This document shows, piece by piece, positions 1 to 7,591 of a stretch of 35,343 nt of DNA (position 1 is its first letter; each line of letters starts with the position of its first letter). The stretch is from Corynebacterium phocae (GTDB taxonomy: Bacteria; Actinomycetota; Actinomycetes; Mycobacteriales; Mycobacteriaceae). Location of the stretch: contig NZ_VXKJ01000042.1 of NCBI RefSeq assembly GCF_008693075.1, positions 1-35,343 on the forward strand, in the 5' to 3' direction. The position numbers and the translations under genes are program-made. The notes beneath the pieces are model-generated. The model searched no databases, was not told where the DNA came from, and worked only from the letters and a program-made list of their open reading frames with translations.

Positions 1-83
1 CCCAACCCCACAAACACACCCAAATAAAAAAACATGCACGCGCCAAAACGGATCACTTTTCCGCGCCAAAACGGATCACTTCA
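1..83. mobile_element. Putative insertion-sequence end (two 20-bp direct repeats)
   Basis: A 20-bp sequence, cgcgccaaaacggatcactt, occurs at 39-58 and again at 62-81, a 23-bp period. Closely spaced direct repeats at the junction with a truncated gene are typical of transposase-binding sites at IS ends. Read on the minus strand the repeat begins TGATCCGTTTTGGCGC, and a TG start fits IS21-like ends; that family assignment is only an impression. The first 33 bases are A/C-rich and hold no recognisable gene. The exact IS boundary, near 78 or 83, cannot be fixed without the other end. Confidence 0.55.
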
Positions 84-600
84 GCTTGACAAAATACACC
101 TAGCCGGCCAAGACCTACTGCACTCGCCCAAGGACCTCAACGAGCACGCCTTTGTGGTTGACCACCTACGCCGAATCCTGGCACCGGTGTGCAGCCGCCT
201 GGACGCACCCGCCCAACCTATCCTCACCAAAACCAATGAAATGTGGCACCTGGGCACGCCGATTGCGGGAACCCTTAAAGACCCAAGCATGACGGCCCTG
301 GAGCTCGCGCTGCTGGTCTACCCCACACCCGCTATTTGCGGAACACCTACCGATGCCGCCGAGGCCCTCATCACCACCGCCGAATCCGCCCGCGGATTCT
401 ACGCCGGAACAGTTGGGTGGTGCGACGCCGCCGGCGACGGAGAATACATGGTGGCCATCCGTTGCGCCGAGGTAGCCGGAGATGGCCTGTCCGCCCGCGC
501 CTGGGCCGGAAGTGGAATCATCGCAGCCTCCGACCCCCAAGCAGAGCTGGATGAAACCACAGCCAAACTACAAACCATTCTGCGGGCGCTAGGGCTCTAA
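34..600 (+). pseudogene. Truncated isochorismate synthase (C-terminal half)
   Basis: This is the C-terminal catalytic part of a chorismate-binding enzyme (MenF/EntC/DhbC type), which converts chorismate to isochorismate for menaquinone or siderophore synthesis. Recognisable pieces are SPKDLNEHAFVVDHLRRIL, the HLGTPIAGTL segment, GFYAGTVGWCD, and the C-terminal AGSGIIAASDPQAELDET block with its conserved Glu residues. The open frame has 188 codons, against about 370-430 for the family. The first 15 or so residues are encoded by the repeat-bearing IS-like end, and an in-frame TAA lies at 25-27. The N-terminal half is therefore missing and the start at 34 is probably not biological. Product identity is confident; loss of function is inferred from the truncation. 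Confidence 0.8.
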
Positions 601-642
601 ATCCTGGGGCCTTCCCCGGCCGCCAGTTGAAGATAGGAAAAA

Positions 643-683
643 CTCCCCGCGCGGTGAAAGTTTCACTTCACCCAGGCGGGGAG
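643..683. terminator. Bidirectional terminator between convergent genes
   Basis: CTCCCCGC at 643 pairs with GCGGGGAG ending at 683, with an inner GGTGAAA/TTCACC stem. The minus strand leaves the hairpin with TTTTT and the plus strand with ATTGTT. It sits between the isochorismate synthase fragment (plus) and the protease gene (minus). Confidence 0.7.
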
Positions 684-744
684 ATTGTTCCGAAAATTGG
701 TGCTGCTGCAACTGGCAAGCACACTAGGCGTACTTGCCTAACTA

Positions 745-1578
745 CTAATAGCCCGTTGCCACGTTGCCAGCGGAGTGGTAATCAAAGCCAACACCGTCGC
801 GTTGGAATCCTCCCTTAAGGACACCAATGGAACCGCGGCCGGGAATCCATACGGGACCGCCCGAGTCGCCGTGGGTTGCACCTGTTCCCGGCTCCATCTC
901 AAAGTCAATCATGAACGAGTCCTTGTCCTTACGGGTAATCGGTCCACAGGCCACGCGTCGGGTGGTGTCGCCGTAAAAACATGCCTGCTCACCTTTGCGA
1001 ACATGCGAATACGGCACGCGGGTATTTCCGGTGTAGGTATTTTCCCCGGCGTTAACATTGTCATAGAGCCGGATGGCGATGATGTCATACTTATGCGAAC
1101 CGGCAGCCAGCGCCTCCTCATAAGTCGGAAGTGGTGAATACGGCAAGTAGTCCTTCGGGTAGACAAACGTACCAATTGGCCTACCGTCAGCCGACCAAGC
1201 CTGCTCCCTTTCGTGGAAATCAAGAACGGGAATGCAGTGGTAGGCGGTATACGCCAGATTATTTGGTCGGTCAATGTATCCGATGGTGCACGATCCAGCA
1301 CGGCTCTTCACGGCATCCCCCTGGTTGACCGTGATATCCCCGTCCGTGCGCACCGGCTGCTCCCAAGTCCAGGGTTTCTCATTGGGATTAGGTCCATCAT
1401 TATCCCCGCCGATAATGTCCTCTACCCCCGGAATCCCGAAATTCCCGCCGCCAGCGTTACTACTGAGGCCGTTGAGCTCTGTTCCTGGAATAACTCCCAC
1501 CGCAATCAGAATTGTCACCACAACGGATATCAAACTCATAACAACGGAGAGTGGATCTATCTTCACTTGAGTTTTCAC
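745..1578 (-). CDS. Secreted trypsin-like (S1) serine protease
   Basis: A 277-residue protein with one N-terminal hydrophobic segment (about residues 10-32) that would act as signal peptide or membrane anchor. A Gly/Asn/Pro-rich linker (about 38-70) follows, then a chymotrypsin-fold domain. The catalytic triad is visible: His in TAYHC, Asp in KYDIIAIRL and Ser in the classic GDSGGPVW. Cysteines near the His and around the CFYGDTTRRVACG segment could form disulfides. The start is GTG, preceded by an A/G-rich stretch rather than a strong Shine-Dalgarno. It converges with the truncated isochorismate synthase. The likely role is extracellular or surface proteolysis; the substrate is unknown. Confidence 0.8.
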   Translation of the reverse strand: MKTQVKIDPLSVVMSLISVVVTILIAVGVIPGTELNGLSSNAGGGNFGIPGVEDIIGGDNDGPNPNEKPWTWEQPVRTDGDITVNQGDAVKSRAGSCTIGYIDRPNNLAYTAYHCIPVLDFHEREQAWSADGRPIGTFVYPKDYLPYSPLPTYEEALAAGSHKYDIIAIRLYDNVNAGENTYTGNTRVPYSHVRKGEQACFYGDTTRRVACGPITRKDKDSFMIDFEMEPGTGATHGDSGGPVWIPGRGSIGVLKGGFQRDGVGFDYHSAGNVATGY

Positions 1579-2181
1579 TTTCTTCTTTTTTAAAAACCTG
1601 GTTCACAGAAATGAACTTAGGTATATAGCCGATAGGGTTCATTTTATCAGCACCACCACCGCATACCGGAAATAAGGCCGGAGTTGTCTAGCGCCCTAAA
1701 AAGCGCTGACTGTGACCCTCATGCCACCTTCAGGACCCAAAGAAATACCACAGCACAGCGCTACCCCATGCGGACAAAGATCCAGCTTGTCCTCAATGCG
1801 ACAGAACGGCAGTGCGCCGGCCCCCGCACAACGACCGTGGGCAAGTGAAAACAAGTACCAATTCCCAAAAATTACTAAGAATTTTCCATGAGACACTCAA
1901 GGCTTATTACCCAGTGCCGCGCCAAACTAGCTGCGCATGTAGATATCCATTCCCAAGTCTTAGAATTTCTAGGGAAGATGCCAGGAATTCTAATCTAAGT
2001 AGGTTGCCAAAAGTAAAGCACTCCCTTAGCATGGTGATAAGTTTGCACTAAAGGTTTCAGTGCCGCCGGTCACACCGGCCGCGGTGTACCTGAGCAAACC
2101 GCAGGAATTTGGTCCTCAGTTCACTCCAGAGTTTTCGCCCAAGTTACTGTTAATTATCTCCGTCATTTCGAAAGGACAAAC
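1579..2181. other. Intergenic region between divergent protease and surface-protein genes
   Basis: About 600 bases with no convincing gene. It should hold the promoters for both divergent genes. A perfect interrupted palindrome, GCCGGT-CAC-ACCGGC, lies at 2065-2079 and could be an operator. Just upstream of the surface-protein gene, TTAATTAT (about 2150-2157) is a possible -10 region and gaaagg (2169-2174) is a good ribosome binding site. Short open frames here lack codon bias and ribosome sites. Confidence 0.5.
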
Positions 2182-3381
2182 ATGTCTAACAAGGGCATCA
2201 AATTCGGCGTTACTTCCCGCCGCCGCGGCACCGTACTAACCGCTGCCGCTCTCTCCCTCGCACTGGTTTCACCATTCGTCTCCCCAGTAGTTGCTCCACA
2301 GTCCACCGTTGCAGCTTCCGCCGCTGAGGCTAACCAGGAAGTGTCTATGGAATGGACTACTGGTTCGACCAAAGAAGATCCTAAAAAGCTCGCCCTCAAA
2401 GCAGGAAAAGAATATACCCTTAAATATGTCAACGAGGCCGACATTCCTGCCGGAAACTTCTCCGTTGAGAGTTTCCAAGAATCTTTTTACGAGGATGTGG
2501 ACGTAGATAAAGATAAAAAGGGCACCTTGGTCATCAAAGTGAAAGCCAACCCACAAGGTGATTCAAAGTTCTCCATCAAGAACGAGGCTGATAACGACAA
2601 GGACGTAGCCTTTTTCGAGGTCGAGGGCAATCCCAACGACCAGCAGGGTTCTGGTCAACAAATGCCTTCCCTGAAGGATCTCTCCTCCAAGGACAAGGAT
2701 GGCAAGTCCCCAATCGACGCGCTCTCCGCCAAGGACAAGGACGGCAAGTCCCCAATCGACGCGCTCTCCGCCAAGGACAAGAAGCAGACCATGGACGACG
2801 ACAAGTCCTCCAAGGATGGGCTCTCCTCCAAAGACAAGACCCCGGACAAAGGCGACAAGGATGTTGTCAGCGATAAATGCTGGGGAACCATTGGCGGCGT
2901 CTTTGGTATCCCGGCGCTGCTTCTGATTCCTTTGTCCATTGGTTCCCAGGTCAACGTTCCGGGGCTGAGCGAGATTTCCCGTACCGTTCAGCTGGCCATC
3001 GGCTCCCTCAACGCTGAGGTACAAAAGGGCCTGGGCCTGTTCAACCCGCAGATCTCCGCACAGGTAGCAAAGCTTGACGCCCAGCTGGCACAGAGCAGCC
3101 ACGGCTTCGTATCCGCCACCACCGGCCTGCTCATCCTGCTGCTAGGCGCTGGCGCTATCGCTCTGGCCGTTGACCAGTGCGCACCGGCAGACGCGAAAGA
3201 GAAGCTTAGCTCCAAGACTGAGGTTAAGAAGGATCCTCAGAAGGATCCTCAGGATGATCCTCAGAAGGATCCTCAGGATGATCCTCAGAAGGATCCTCAG
3301 GATGATCCTCAGGATGATCCTCAGGATGATCCTCAGGATGATCCTGATGGTCCAGAAGCTCCAAAGAAGCAAGGTGCTTAG
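2182..3381 (+). CDS. Repeat-containing corynebacterial surface protein
   Basis: A 399-residue secreted protein. Residues 1-46 form a signal peptide (basic RRR, hydrophobic core, AS(A) cleavage region). Residues about 50-150 look like a small beta-rich domain. Residues about 155-230 are a Lys/Asp/Ser-rich spacer with two copies of KDKDGKSPIDALSA and shorter SSKD repeats. Two hydrophobic helices follow (about 240-256 and 312-333), separated by an amphipathic stretch with a VNVPGLSEI motif and bracketed by single cysteines. This C-terminal region recurs in many corynebacterial surface proteins. The tail is ten (K/D)DPQ-type tetrapeptides. No LPxTG motif is seen. A strong Shine-Dalgarno, gaaagga, precedes ATG. 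Function is probably cell-envelope display or adhesion; that is inference. Confidence 0.8.
   Translation: MSNKGIKFGVTSRRRGTVLTAAALSLALVSPFVSPVVAPQSTVAASAAEANQEVSMEWTTGSTKEDPKKLALKAGKEYTLKYVNEADIPAGNFSVESFQESFYEDVDVDKDKKGTLVIKVKANPQGDSKFSIKNEADNDKDVAFFEVEGNPNDQQGSGQQMPSLKDLSSKDKDGKSPIDALSAKDKDGKSPIDALSAKDKKQTMDDDKSSKDGLSSKDKTPDKGDKDVVSDKCWGTIGGVFGIPALLLIPLSIGSQVNVPGLSEISRTVQLAIGSLNAEVQKGLGLFNPQISAQVAKLDAQLAQSSHGFVSATTGLLILLLGAGAIALAVDQCAPADAKEKLSSKTEVKKDPQKDPQDDPQKDPQDDPQKDPQDDPQDDPQDDPQDDPDGPEAPKKQGA
2689..2772 (+). repeat. Two 42-bp tandem repeats in the surface-protein spacer
   Basis: Two nearly identical 42-bp units each encode KDKDGKSPIDALSA, followed by a partial third start (KDK). They differ by gat versus gac. 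This is a likely site of length variation by slippage or recombination. Confidence 0.85.
3229..3348 (+). repeat. Ten 12-bp tandem repeats coding (K/D)DPQ
   Basis: Ten consecutive 12-bp units of the form aaggatcctcag or gatgatcctcag encode KDPQ or DDPQ; the last ends in DDPD. Each unit carries gatcctcag almost unchanged at the DNA level, so copy number can change in frame. Confidence 0.9.
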
Positions 3382-3456
3382 TCTTCCGGAGAAATGAAAG
3401 ACGAAAACAAAAAGTCCTCCGAGATGGATGGTTCTTCCGTAGAACCTAAAAAATAA
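3382..3456 (+). other. In-frame continuation after the TAG stop of the surface protein
   Basis: Immediately after TAG (3379-3381) the same frame stays open for 24 codons to TAA at 3454-3456. It codes for a hydrophilic Lys/Glu/Ser-rich peptide containing KDENKKSSEMDG and ending EPKK, the same style as the spacer. The TAG may be a recent nonsense change or a strain-variable end. Confidence 0.5.
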
Positions 3457-3520
3457 AACAACTAATTAAGGCTTAACGCCTTACTAGTTAGAAATTGCCA
3501 TCCTCCGGCATTGCGAACTG

Positions 3521-3575
3521 CTCCCCAAAAGTTGGATTGAGAAAATCAATCCTAACTTTTGGGGAGTTGTTTTTG
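3521..3575 (+). terminator. Rho-independent terminator of the surface-protein gene
   Basis: CTCCCCAAAAGTTGGATTGA (3521-3540) pairs with 3546-3566 across a GAAAA loop, with one bulged base. TTGTTTTTG follows the stem. A smaller hairpin (TTAAGGC/GCCTTA) lies upstream, about 3465-3488. Confidence 0.9.
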
Positions 3576-3660
3576 TAGGGAGGGCTGAGCCCGATTACTA
3601 ACTGTCAGCGTAGGAGTGGCCGCCGGCCAATATTTTCAAGCTGTTGGAGCCGGGGCAGGA

Positions 3661-4266
3661 TCAACGCCGTTCAGCGGTGAGCACTAGGTCATAAGCGTGA
3701 CCAGCACCAGCGCCCGTATTAACCGCCCGGGAAAGCTTGCGGTATTCAATGACTTCCAACTGCTGGAGGTTATTTGCCAACCAGGCTGGCATGGCCATCT
3801 CCGTTGACTCCCAATCGTGGTGGACAAATAGGAGCTTACCGCCAGGGGCTACCAAGGATTCCAGCTTGGCTACTGCTGCGGCGGTTGCCGGTATCCCACC
3901 AAACTGGACGTTGACTAGGTCAAAGGGAGGGTGGTCAAAATCCTTCAAGGAGCTAAGGTAAGCCCGCAGGCCGCGTTCCCGGGTGCGCTTGACGGCGGTG
4001 GGAGCAAAGTCAATCCCGGTTGCCTCCCAGCCCTGATCGGATAACCATTGCAGGTCCGCGCCCTCACCGCAGCCCACGTCCAGCGCGGTGCCGGGCCGCA
4101 GCGTGGAAGCAAAGTCCACCAAGGCGCGGTTGGGCTTGCCTGACCACAGCTGCGCGGACTGTGAGTACCGCGCCTCCATTTCCGTTGGGGTGGGAAGTGG
4201 GCGTGGGCTGTTGCCGTGCTGTGGGCTGTGCCCGTGCTGTGGGCTGTGGTCAGGCGGCGGGGTCAT
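3661..4266 (-). CDS. Class I SAM-dependent methyltransferase
   Basis: A 201-residue protein. The SAM-binding motif I, ALDVGCGEGADLQWL, is at about residues 60-75, followed by the acidic loop GIDFAP. A central FDLVNVQF strand and a post-motif GGKLLFVHHDWE complete a small Rossmann methyltransferase. The substrate cannot be read from sequence. The first 28 residues are low complexity (HSPQHG repeated, from an 18-bp direct repeat at 4214-4248), and no good ribosome site precedes 4266. Translation may instead start at the internal Met (EMEARYSQ, about 4179). It is the last gene of the leuB-led run, 20 bases after odx. I recall a methyltransferase in the same place in C. glutamicum. Confidence 0.8.
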   Translation of the reverse strand: MTPPPDHSPQHGHSPQHGNSPRPLPTPTEMEARYSQSAQLWSGKPNRALVDFASTLRPGTALDVGCGEGADLQWLSDQGWEATGIDFAPTAVKRTRERGLRAYLSSLKDFDHPPFDLVNVQFGGIPATAAAVAKLESLVAPGGKLLFVHHDWESTEMAMPAWLANNLQQLEVIEYRKLSRAVNTGAGAGHAYDLVLTAERR

Positions 4267-4286
4267 GGTTGCTTGGGGTGGAGCTG

Positions 4287-5078
4287 CTAGGCGCGCTCGA
4301 TGGGGTTAATCAGGGAACCTAGGCCGGGGATCTCAATCTCGATGGTGTCGCCGGGTGTCATGGGAGCGGTGCCGGCTGGGGAACCGGTGGTGATGACGTC
4401 GCCGGGCAGCATGGTATAAGACTGGGAAATCTCCGCCAAGATGTGGCCAATCTTCACAATCATCTGGTTGGTATTGGAGTCCTGCTTTTGCACCCGCTCA
4501 CCGTCGTGGGTGAGGTAGGCGTTAATCTTTTGATCATCAAGGTCAAACTTGTCCAGGTCGGTTTCAATCCACGGGCCCAGCGGGCAGAAGGAGTCAATAC
4601 CCTTGGCACGGGCCCACTGGCCGTCCTTAAACTGCAGGTCACGGGAGGAGACGTCATTGCAAATGACAAACCCCAGGACGTGGTCTTTCCAGTTCTCCGG
4701 GTCAATGTTCTTAGACACCTTGGAGATAACCACTGCTAGTTCGCCCTCAAATTCCACGTTGGTGGCAAAGTCCGGAATCCGGATGGGGGCGCCGGGGCCA
4801 ATGACGGAAGTAGAAGGCTTGATGAAGATGGTGGGCGGAAGGTGCTCAGCGGACTCTTTGAAGACCTCCGCCACGTGGTCCGCGTAGTTGCGCCCCAGGG
4901 CCACCACCTTGGTGGGAAGGGTGGGGGCAAGGAGCTTGAACTGATCCTCAGTGAATTCGCGCCCGGTGGGTTCTGGTTGGAAAAGGTGGGGAACTTCCTT
5001 TGCTACGAGGGAGCCGGGCTCTCCTTCGATGATGGCAAAACTAAGTCCTTCTGGCTGTGCAATTCGTCCTAAACGCAT
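4287..5078 (-). CDS. odx: Oxaloacetate decarboxylase, FAH family (Odx/Cg1458-like)
   Basis: A 263-residue fumarylacetoacetate-hydrolase-fold enzyme. Family signatures are GRNYADHVAE, the metal-binding acidic cluster around NVEFEGELAVVI, NDVSSRDLQ, KGIDSFCPLGPW and the C-terminal TTGSPAGTAPM. Members bind Mg2+ or Mn2+ and cleave or decarboxylate beta-keto acids. The orthologue at this position in C. glutamicum (cg1458) has been characterised as a soluble oxaloacetate decarboxylase, so that is the favoured activity; other FAH reactions are possible. I start at MRLGRIAQ (5078) rather than 81 bases upstream, because the upstream extension is not family-like and a -10 element (5086-5091) lies seven bases before this ATG. 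Confidence 0.8.
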   Translation of the reverse strand: MRLGRIAQPEGLSFAIIEGEPGSLVAKEVPHLFQPEPTGREFTEDQFKLLAPTLPTKVVALGRNYADHVAEVFKESAEHLPPTIFIKPSTSVIGPGAPIRIPDFATNVEFEGELAVVISKVSKNIDPENWKDHVLGFVICNDVSSRDLQFKDGQWARAKGIDSFCPLGPWIETDLDKFDLDDQKINAYLTHDGERVQKQDSNTNQMIVKIGHILAEISQSYTMLPGDVITTGSPAGTAPMTPGDTIEIEIPGLGSLINPIERA

Positions 5079-5085
5079 ATACACA

Positions 5086-5091
5086 ATACTA
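5086..5091 (-). promoter_or_regulatory. Candidate -10 box for a leaderless odx transcript
   Basis: Minus strand reads TAGTAT, then seven bases, then the ATG of odx, with no Shine-Dalgarno between. That spacing would place the transcription start at the A of ATG. Leaderless mRNAs are common in corynebacteria. Confidence 0.4.
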
Positions 5092-5115
5092 CCCTTGCGT
5101 AATAGGACAACCTCA

Positions 5116-5727
5116 TTAAGGTTGCAGATCCGCCAAGGTGCGCACTGAGGTTTCCGCAATGAGGGCCAGGTAGAGCTCCGCGCAGGCTTGGGCGTCAGTC
5201 AAGGCGTTGTGGTTGCCGTAGCGGGGAAGCTCGTAGCGCTGACGCACCCGCGCCAACCGAAGGTCTTCCCCGCGCGGATAGGTTCCCATGCGCTCCATGT
5301 GGCGCCGCTCCAACGCAAAGGTGTCCACAACCTGCAGCTTGAGTTTTTTGCCATAAAGCGCCCGGGCGGCGGCGTCAAAGAAACCAACTTCCAAGGCCGC
5401 GAAGTGAGCCAGCAGGGCCTTTCCTTGGAGGGCGGAGATGACCTGGTCAAAGGCCTGTGCCAACGGCACGCCCTCTTGGACGTCCGCGTCGGTCAACCCG
5501 TGGATAACCGCGGACTCCCCCACCTCGTGGCCGCTAACCACCACGTAACCGGCACCGGAGAAGTCTATGACCCCGCCGGGCCTAACGGGCAGCCAGCCGA
5601 TGGACAAGATGTGATCCGTCTTGGGATCTGTCCCGGTGGTCTCAATGTCTACGGCTAGAAGCTCCAGGTCGCGGACAGGGGTGGACCGGGCCGGGGTGGC
5701 AACGTCTAGCTTGGGCGTGAACCACAT
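5116..5727 (-). CDS. DnaQ-like DEDDh 3'-5' exonuclease
   Basis: A 203-residue exonuclease domain protein without a polymerase part. Exo I is DIETTGTDP (about residues 27-35), Exo II is the AHFAALEVGFFD region, and Exo III (DEDDh type) is HNALTDAQA with catalytic His and Asp. These coordinate two metal ions for stepwise hydrolysis of DNA or RNA 3' ends. The protein could act in DNA repair or be an epsilon-like proofreading paralogue. Its ATG overlaps the TAA of the upstream CBS gene by one base (TAATG), so the two are translationally coupled. The pairing of DUF294/CBS proteins with a DnaQ-like exonuclease is seen in many bacteria. Confidence 0.85.
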   Translation of the reverse strand: MWFTPKLDVATPARSTPVRDLELLAVDIETTGTDPKTDHILSIGWLPVRPGGVIDFSGAGYVVVSGHEVGESAVIHGLTDADVQEGVPLAQAFDQVISALQGKALLAHFAALEVGFFDAAARALYGKKLKLQVVDTFALERRHMERMGTYPRGEDLRLARVRQRYELPRYGNHNALTDAQACAELYLALIAETSVRTLADLQP

Positions 5728-7580
5728 TAGATGTTCCTCACCGGGTACTTAGTGGCAAGGGCGTTTTGCATCCCCTTGATGGTGCGGAAGGAATCACGCA
5801 GACGTTCCCGGTCCAGGCGCGATAGCGTGGAGGGGTCAATGTGATAGTCCGGGGTCTGGCCGGCGTGGACCTGCGCGGCCTGGTGCTGGAAGGTGAGTTG
5901 GCGCAGGTAGGCGAAGGCGTCGGCAAGTTCTTTTGCCCCGCCCTGGCTCACCGCGCCGCCAGCGGCGTCCTGCAAACGGGCGTTGGTCTCCACGGATTGA
6001 CTGCCTTCCACGAGGGAAAACAGCCGCGCCATCTGGACGATGCCTGCGGTGCCGCCCTTCTTCACGTCCAGCGTATTGCGGTACTCCCCGTCCCGGTCCA
6101 CCACCAGGCCCCGGAAGAACGTCAACGGCGGCTCCCGGCGGGCCGCCAGGCTGGCCAGGTGGGCGTGCAAGCGGCGCGCGCCCTTAGCCATGCTCACCGC
6201 GGAGGTATGGACGCTCTCCCCCAGCTCAGCGCTGCCGTAGAGCACGCGGAAATCGAAGAACACCTGCGCGTGCAGCAACGCCTCTGGCTCCGGCGCGGTA
6301 ATCCAGTTATGGAACGTCTCTTCCCATTGCTGGGTAGTCATCCGCCACTCCGGGTTGGAGGCCATCATGTTGCCCGGGCACAGCACCTGCCCGGCCTTGG
6401 CCAGACCCTGGCAGACAAACTCGCCCAATTCGGCGAAGTAGCTGCCATGCTGGGTCTCATCAAAACTGTTGTCCAACACCAGGGCGTTGTCCTGGTCTGA
6501 GGCCAGGCCCATCTCCCGGCGGCCCTGGGAACCCACGGCCACAAAAGCATAAGGCACAGGCGGCGCGCCCAGCTTGGCTTCAGCCATCTCACACAACCGG
6601 CGGGCCAGGGCGTCAGCCACCATGGTCATAATCCCGCAGACCTCATCCGGAGATGACCCGCGGTCAATGTAGCGCACCGCCATTTCCCCGGCCTTGGTGA
6701 ACACGCCATCCAAGTCGGTTGCCCGGTTCAGCCCGGCGGCTAGGTACACCGGATCATCGTGGAGCAGGTTGGTGATATCGGTTTGGGTGATAATCCCCAC
6801 CAGGTTGCCGTCCTTGGTGACCGGGAGGTGGTGGATGCGCTTTTCCGCCAGCAGCAGTAGGGCCTCCATGAACATGGTCTCCGGGGTGACCGTGAGCAGG
6901 TTGGTGGTCATAATCTCTGCGACCGGCGTGGCGGGGTCCACGGCGCGTGCCACCACGTGGCGGCGGAAATCGCGGTCCGTGATGATCCCCACCGGTTTGG
7001 TGTCTTCCACCAGCACCAGGGAGGACACCCCGGATTCTTCCATGATAAGCGCGGCCTCCCGGATGGTGACGGTAGGTGCCGCGGTGACGGGCGTGTTCAG
7101 GGATACGTCCCCCAGCTTGGTGCGCAGGGGTTCGGTGGTGTCTTCCTCCAGCGCCCGAGCTGCTGCCGATGTCTGCCGCGTCTGCGCGGAGAAAAAACGC
7201 GCCACGTCCGGATTGTTGTTGGCCAGCTGGGTAAAGGCTGCGCGGGGAAAATCCAGGATCAGGCTATCTTCAACCGTTTCCATGGTGTAGTGGGAAACCG
7301 GGTCATCTTCAACCAGCGTGGAATACCCAAAGTTCAGGCCGGTGTCCCGGCGGTCCACCAAGGTGCCGTCCTCGCTGACAATGTCCACAGCGCCGCTGCG
7401 GATAATGTGCAGCGAATGGTTTTCTTTACCAAACTCCACCACCGGGGTACCCCGGCGCACATAGCGCATGGTCATCTGCGCCGGGAGTTCGTCTAACACT
7501 TCCGGCGGCAGGTGGTTAAAGGGCTCGTGCTTGGCAAGAAACCCGCGGACTTCGTCTAGTTCAACACTTGGAGAGCTCAT
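5727..7580 (-). CDS. cNMP-binding/CBS/DUF294 nucleotidyltransferase-like protein
   Basis: A 617-residue cytosolic multidomain protein. Residues about 15-120 are a cyclic-nucleotide-binding-like beta-roll (RRGTPVVEFGKENHSLHIIRSGAVDIV). Residues about 165-285 hold a CBS pair (SSLVLVEDTKPVGIITDRDFRR and LVGIITQTDI). Residues about 320-440 are a DUF294 nucleotidyltransferase-like domain with VAVGSQGRREMGLASDQDNA, whose G-S and D-x-D pattern matches the polymerase-beta fold. The C-terminal part is the helical DUF294 substrate-binding region. It lies 11 bases after the lipoprotein gene and overlaps the exonuclease gene. The domains suggest a nucleotide-sensing enzyme; the target is unknown. Confidence 0.85.
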   Translation of the reverse strand: MSSPSVELDEVRGFLAKHEPFNHLPPEVLDELPAQMTMRYVRRGTPVVEFGKENHSLHIIRSGAVDIVSEDGTLVDRRDTGLNFGYSTLVEDDPVSHYTMETVEDSLILDFPRAAFTQLANNNPDVARFFSAQTRQTSAAARALEEDTTEPLRTKLGDVSLNTPVTAAPTVTIREAALIMEESGVSSLVLVEDTKPVGIITDRDFRRHVVARAVDPATPVAEIMTTNLLTVTPETMFMEALLLLAEKRIHHLPVTKDGNLVGIITQTDITNLLHDDPVYLAAGLNRATDLDGVFTKAGEMAVRYIDRGSSPDEVCGIMTMVADALARRLCEMAEAKLGAPPVPYAFVAVGSQGRREMGLASDQDNALVLDNSFDETQHGSYFAELGEFVCQGLAKAGQVLCPGNMMASNPEWRMTTQQWEETFHNWITAPEPEALLHAQVFFDFRVLYGSAELGESVHTSAVSMAKGARRLHAHLASLAARREPPLTFFRGLVVDRDGEYRNTLDVKKGGTAGIVQMARLFSLVEGSQSVETNARLQDAAGGAVSQGGAKELADAFAYLRQLTFQHQAAQVHAGQTPDYHIDPSTLSRLDRERLRDSFRTIKGMQNALATKYPVRNI

Positions 7581-7591
7581 AGTGAGCTACC

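Noticed and set aside
1696..2051. Open frames of 66 and 79 codons in the protease/surface-protein gap
   Set aside because: No ribosome sites, no typical codon bias, unlike any protein I know.
3229..3348. Possible CRISPR or origin iterons
   Set aside because: The repeats are in frame inside a surface protein gene and code (K/D)DPQ.
5079..5159. N-terminal 27-residue extension of Odx
   Set aside because: It is not family-like, lacks a ribosome site and overlaps the end of the exonuclease gene.
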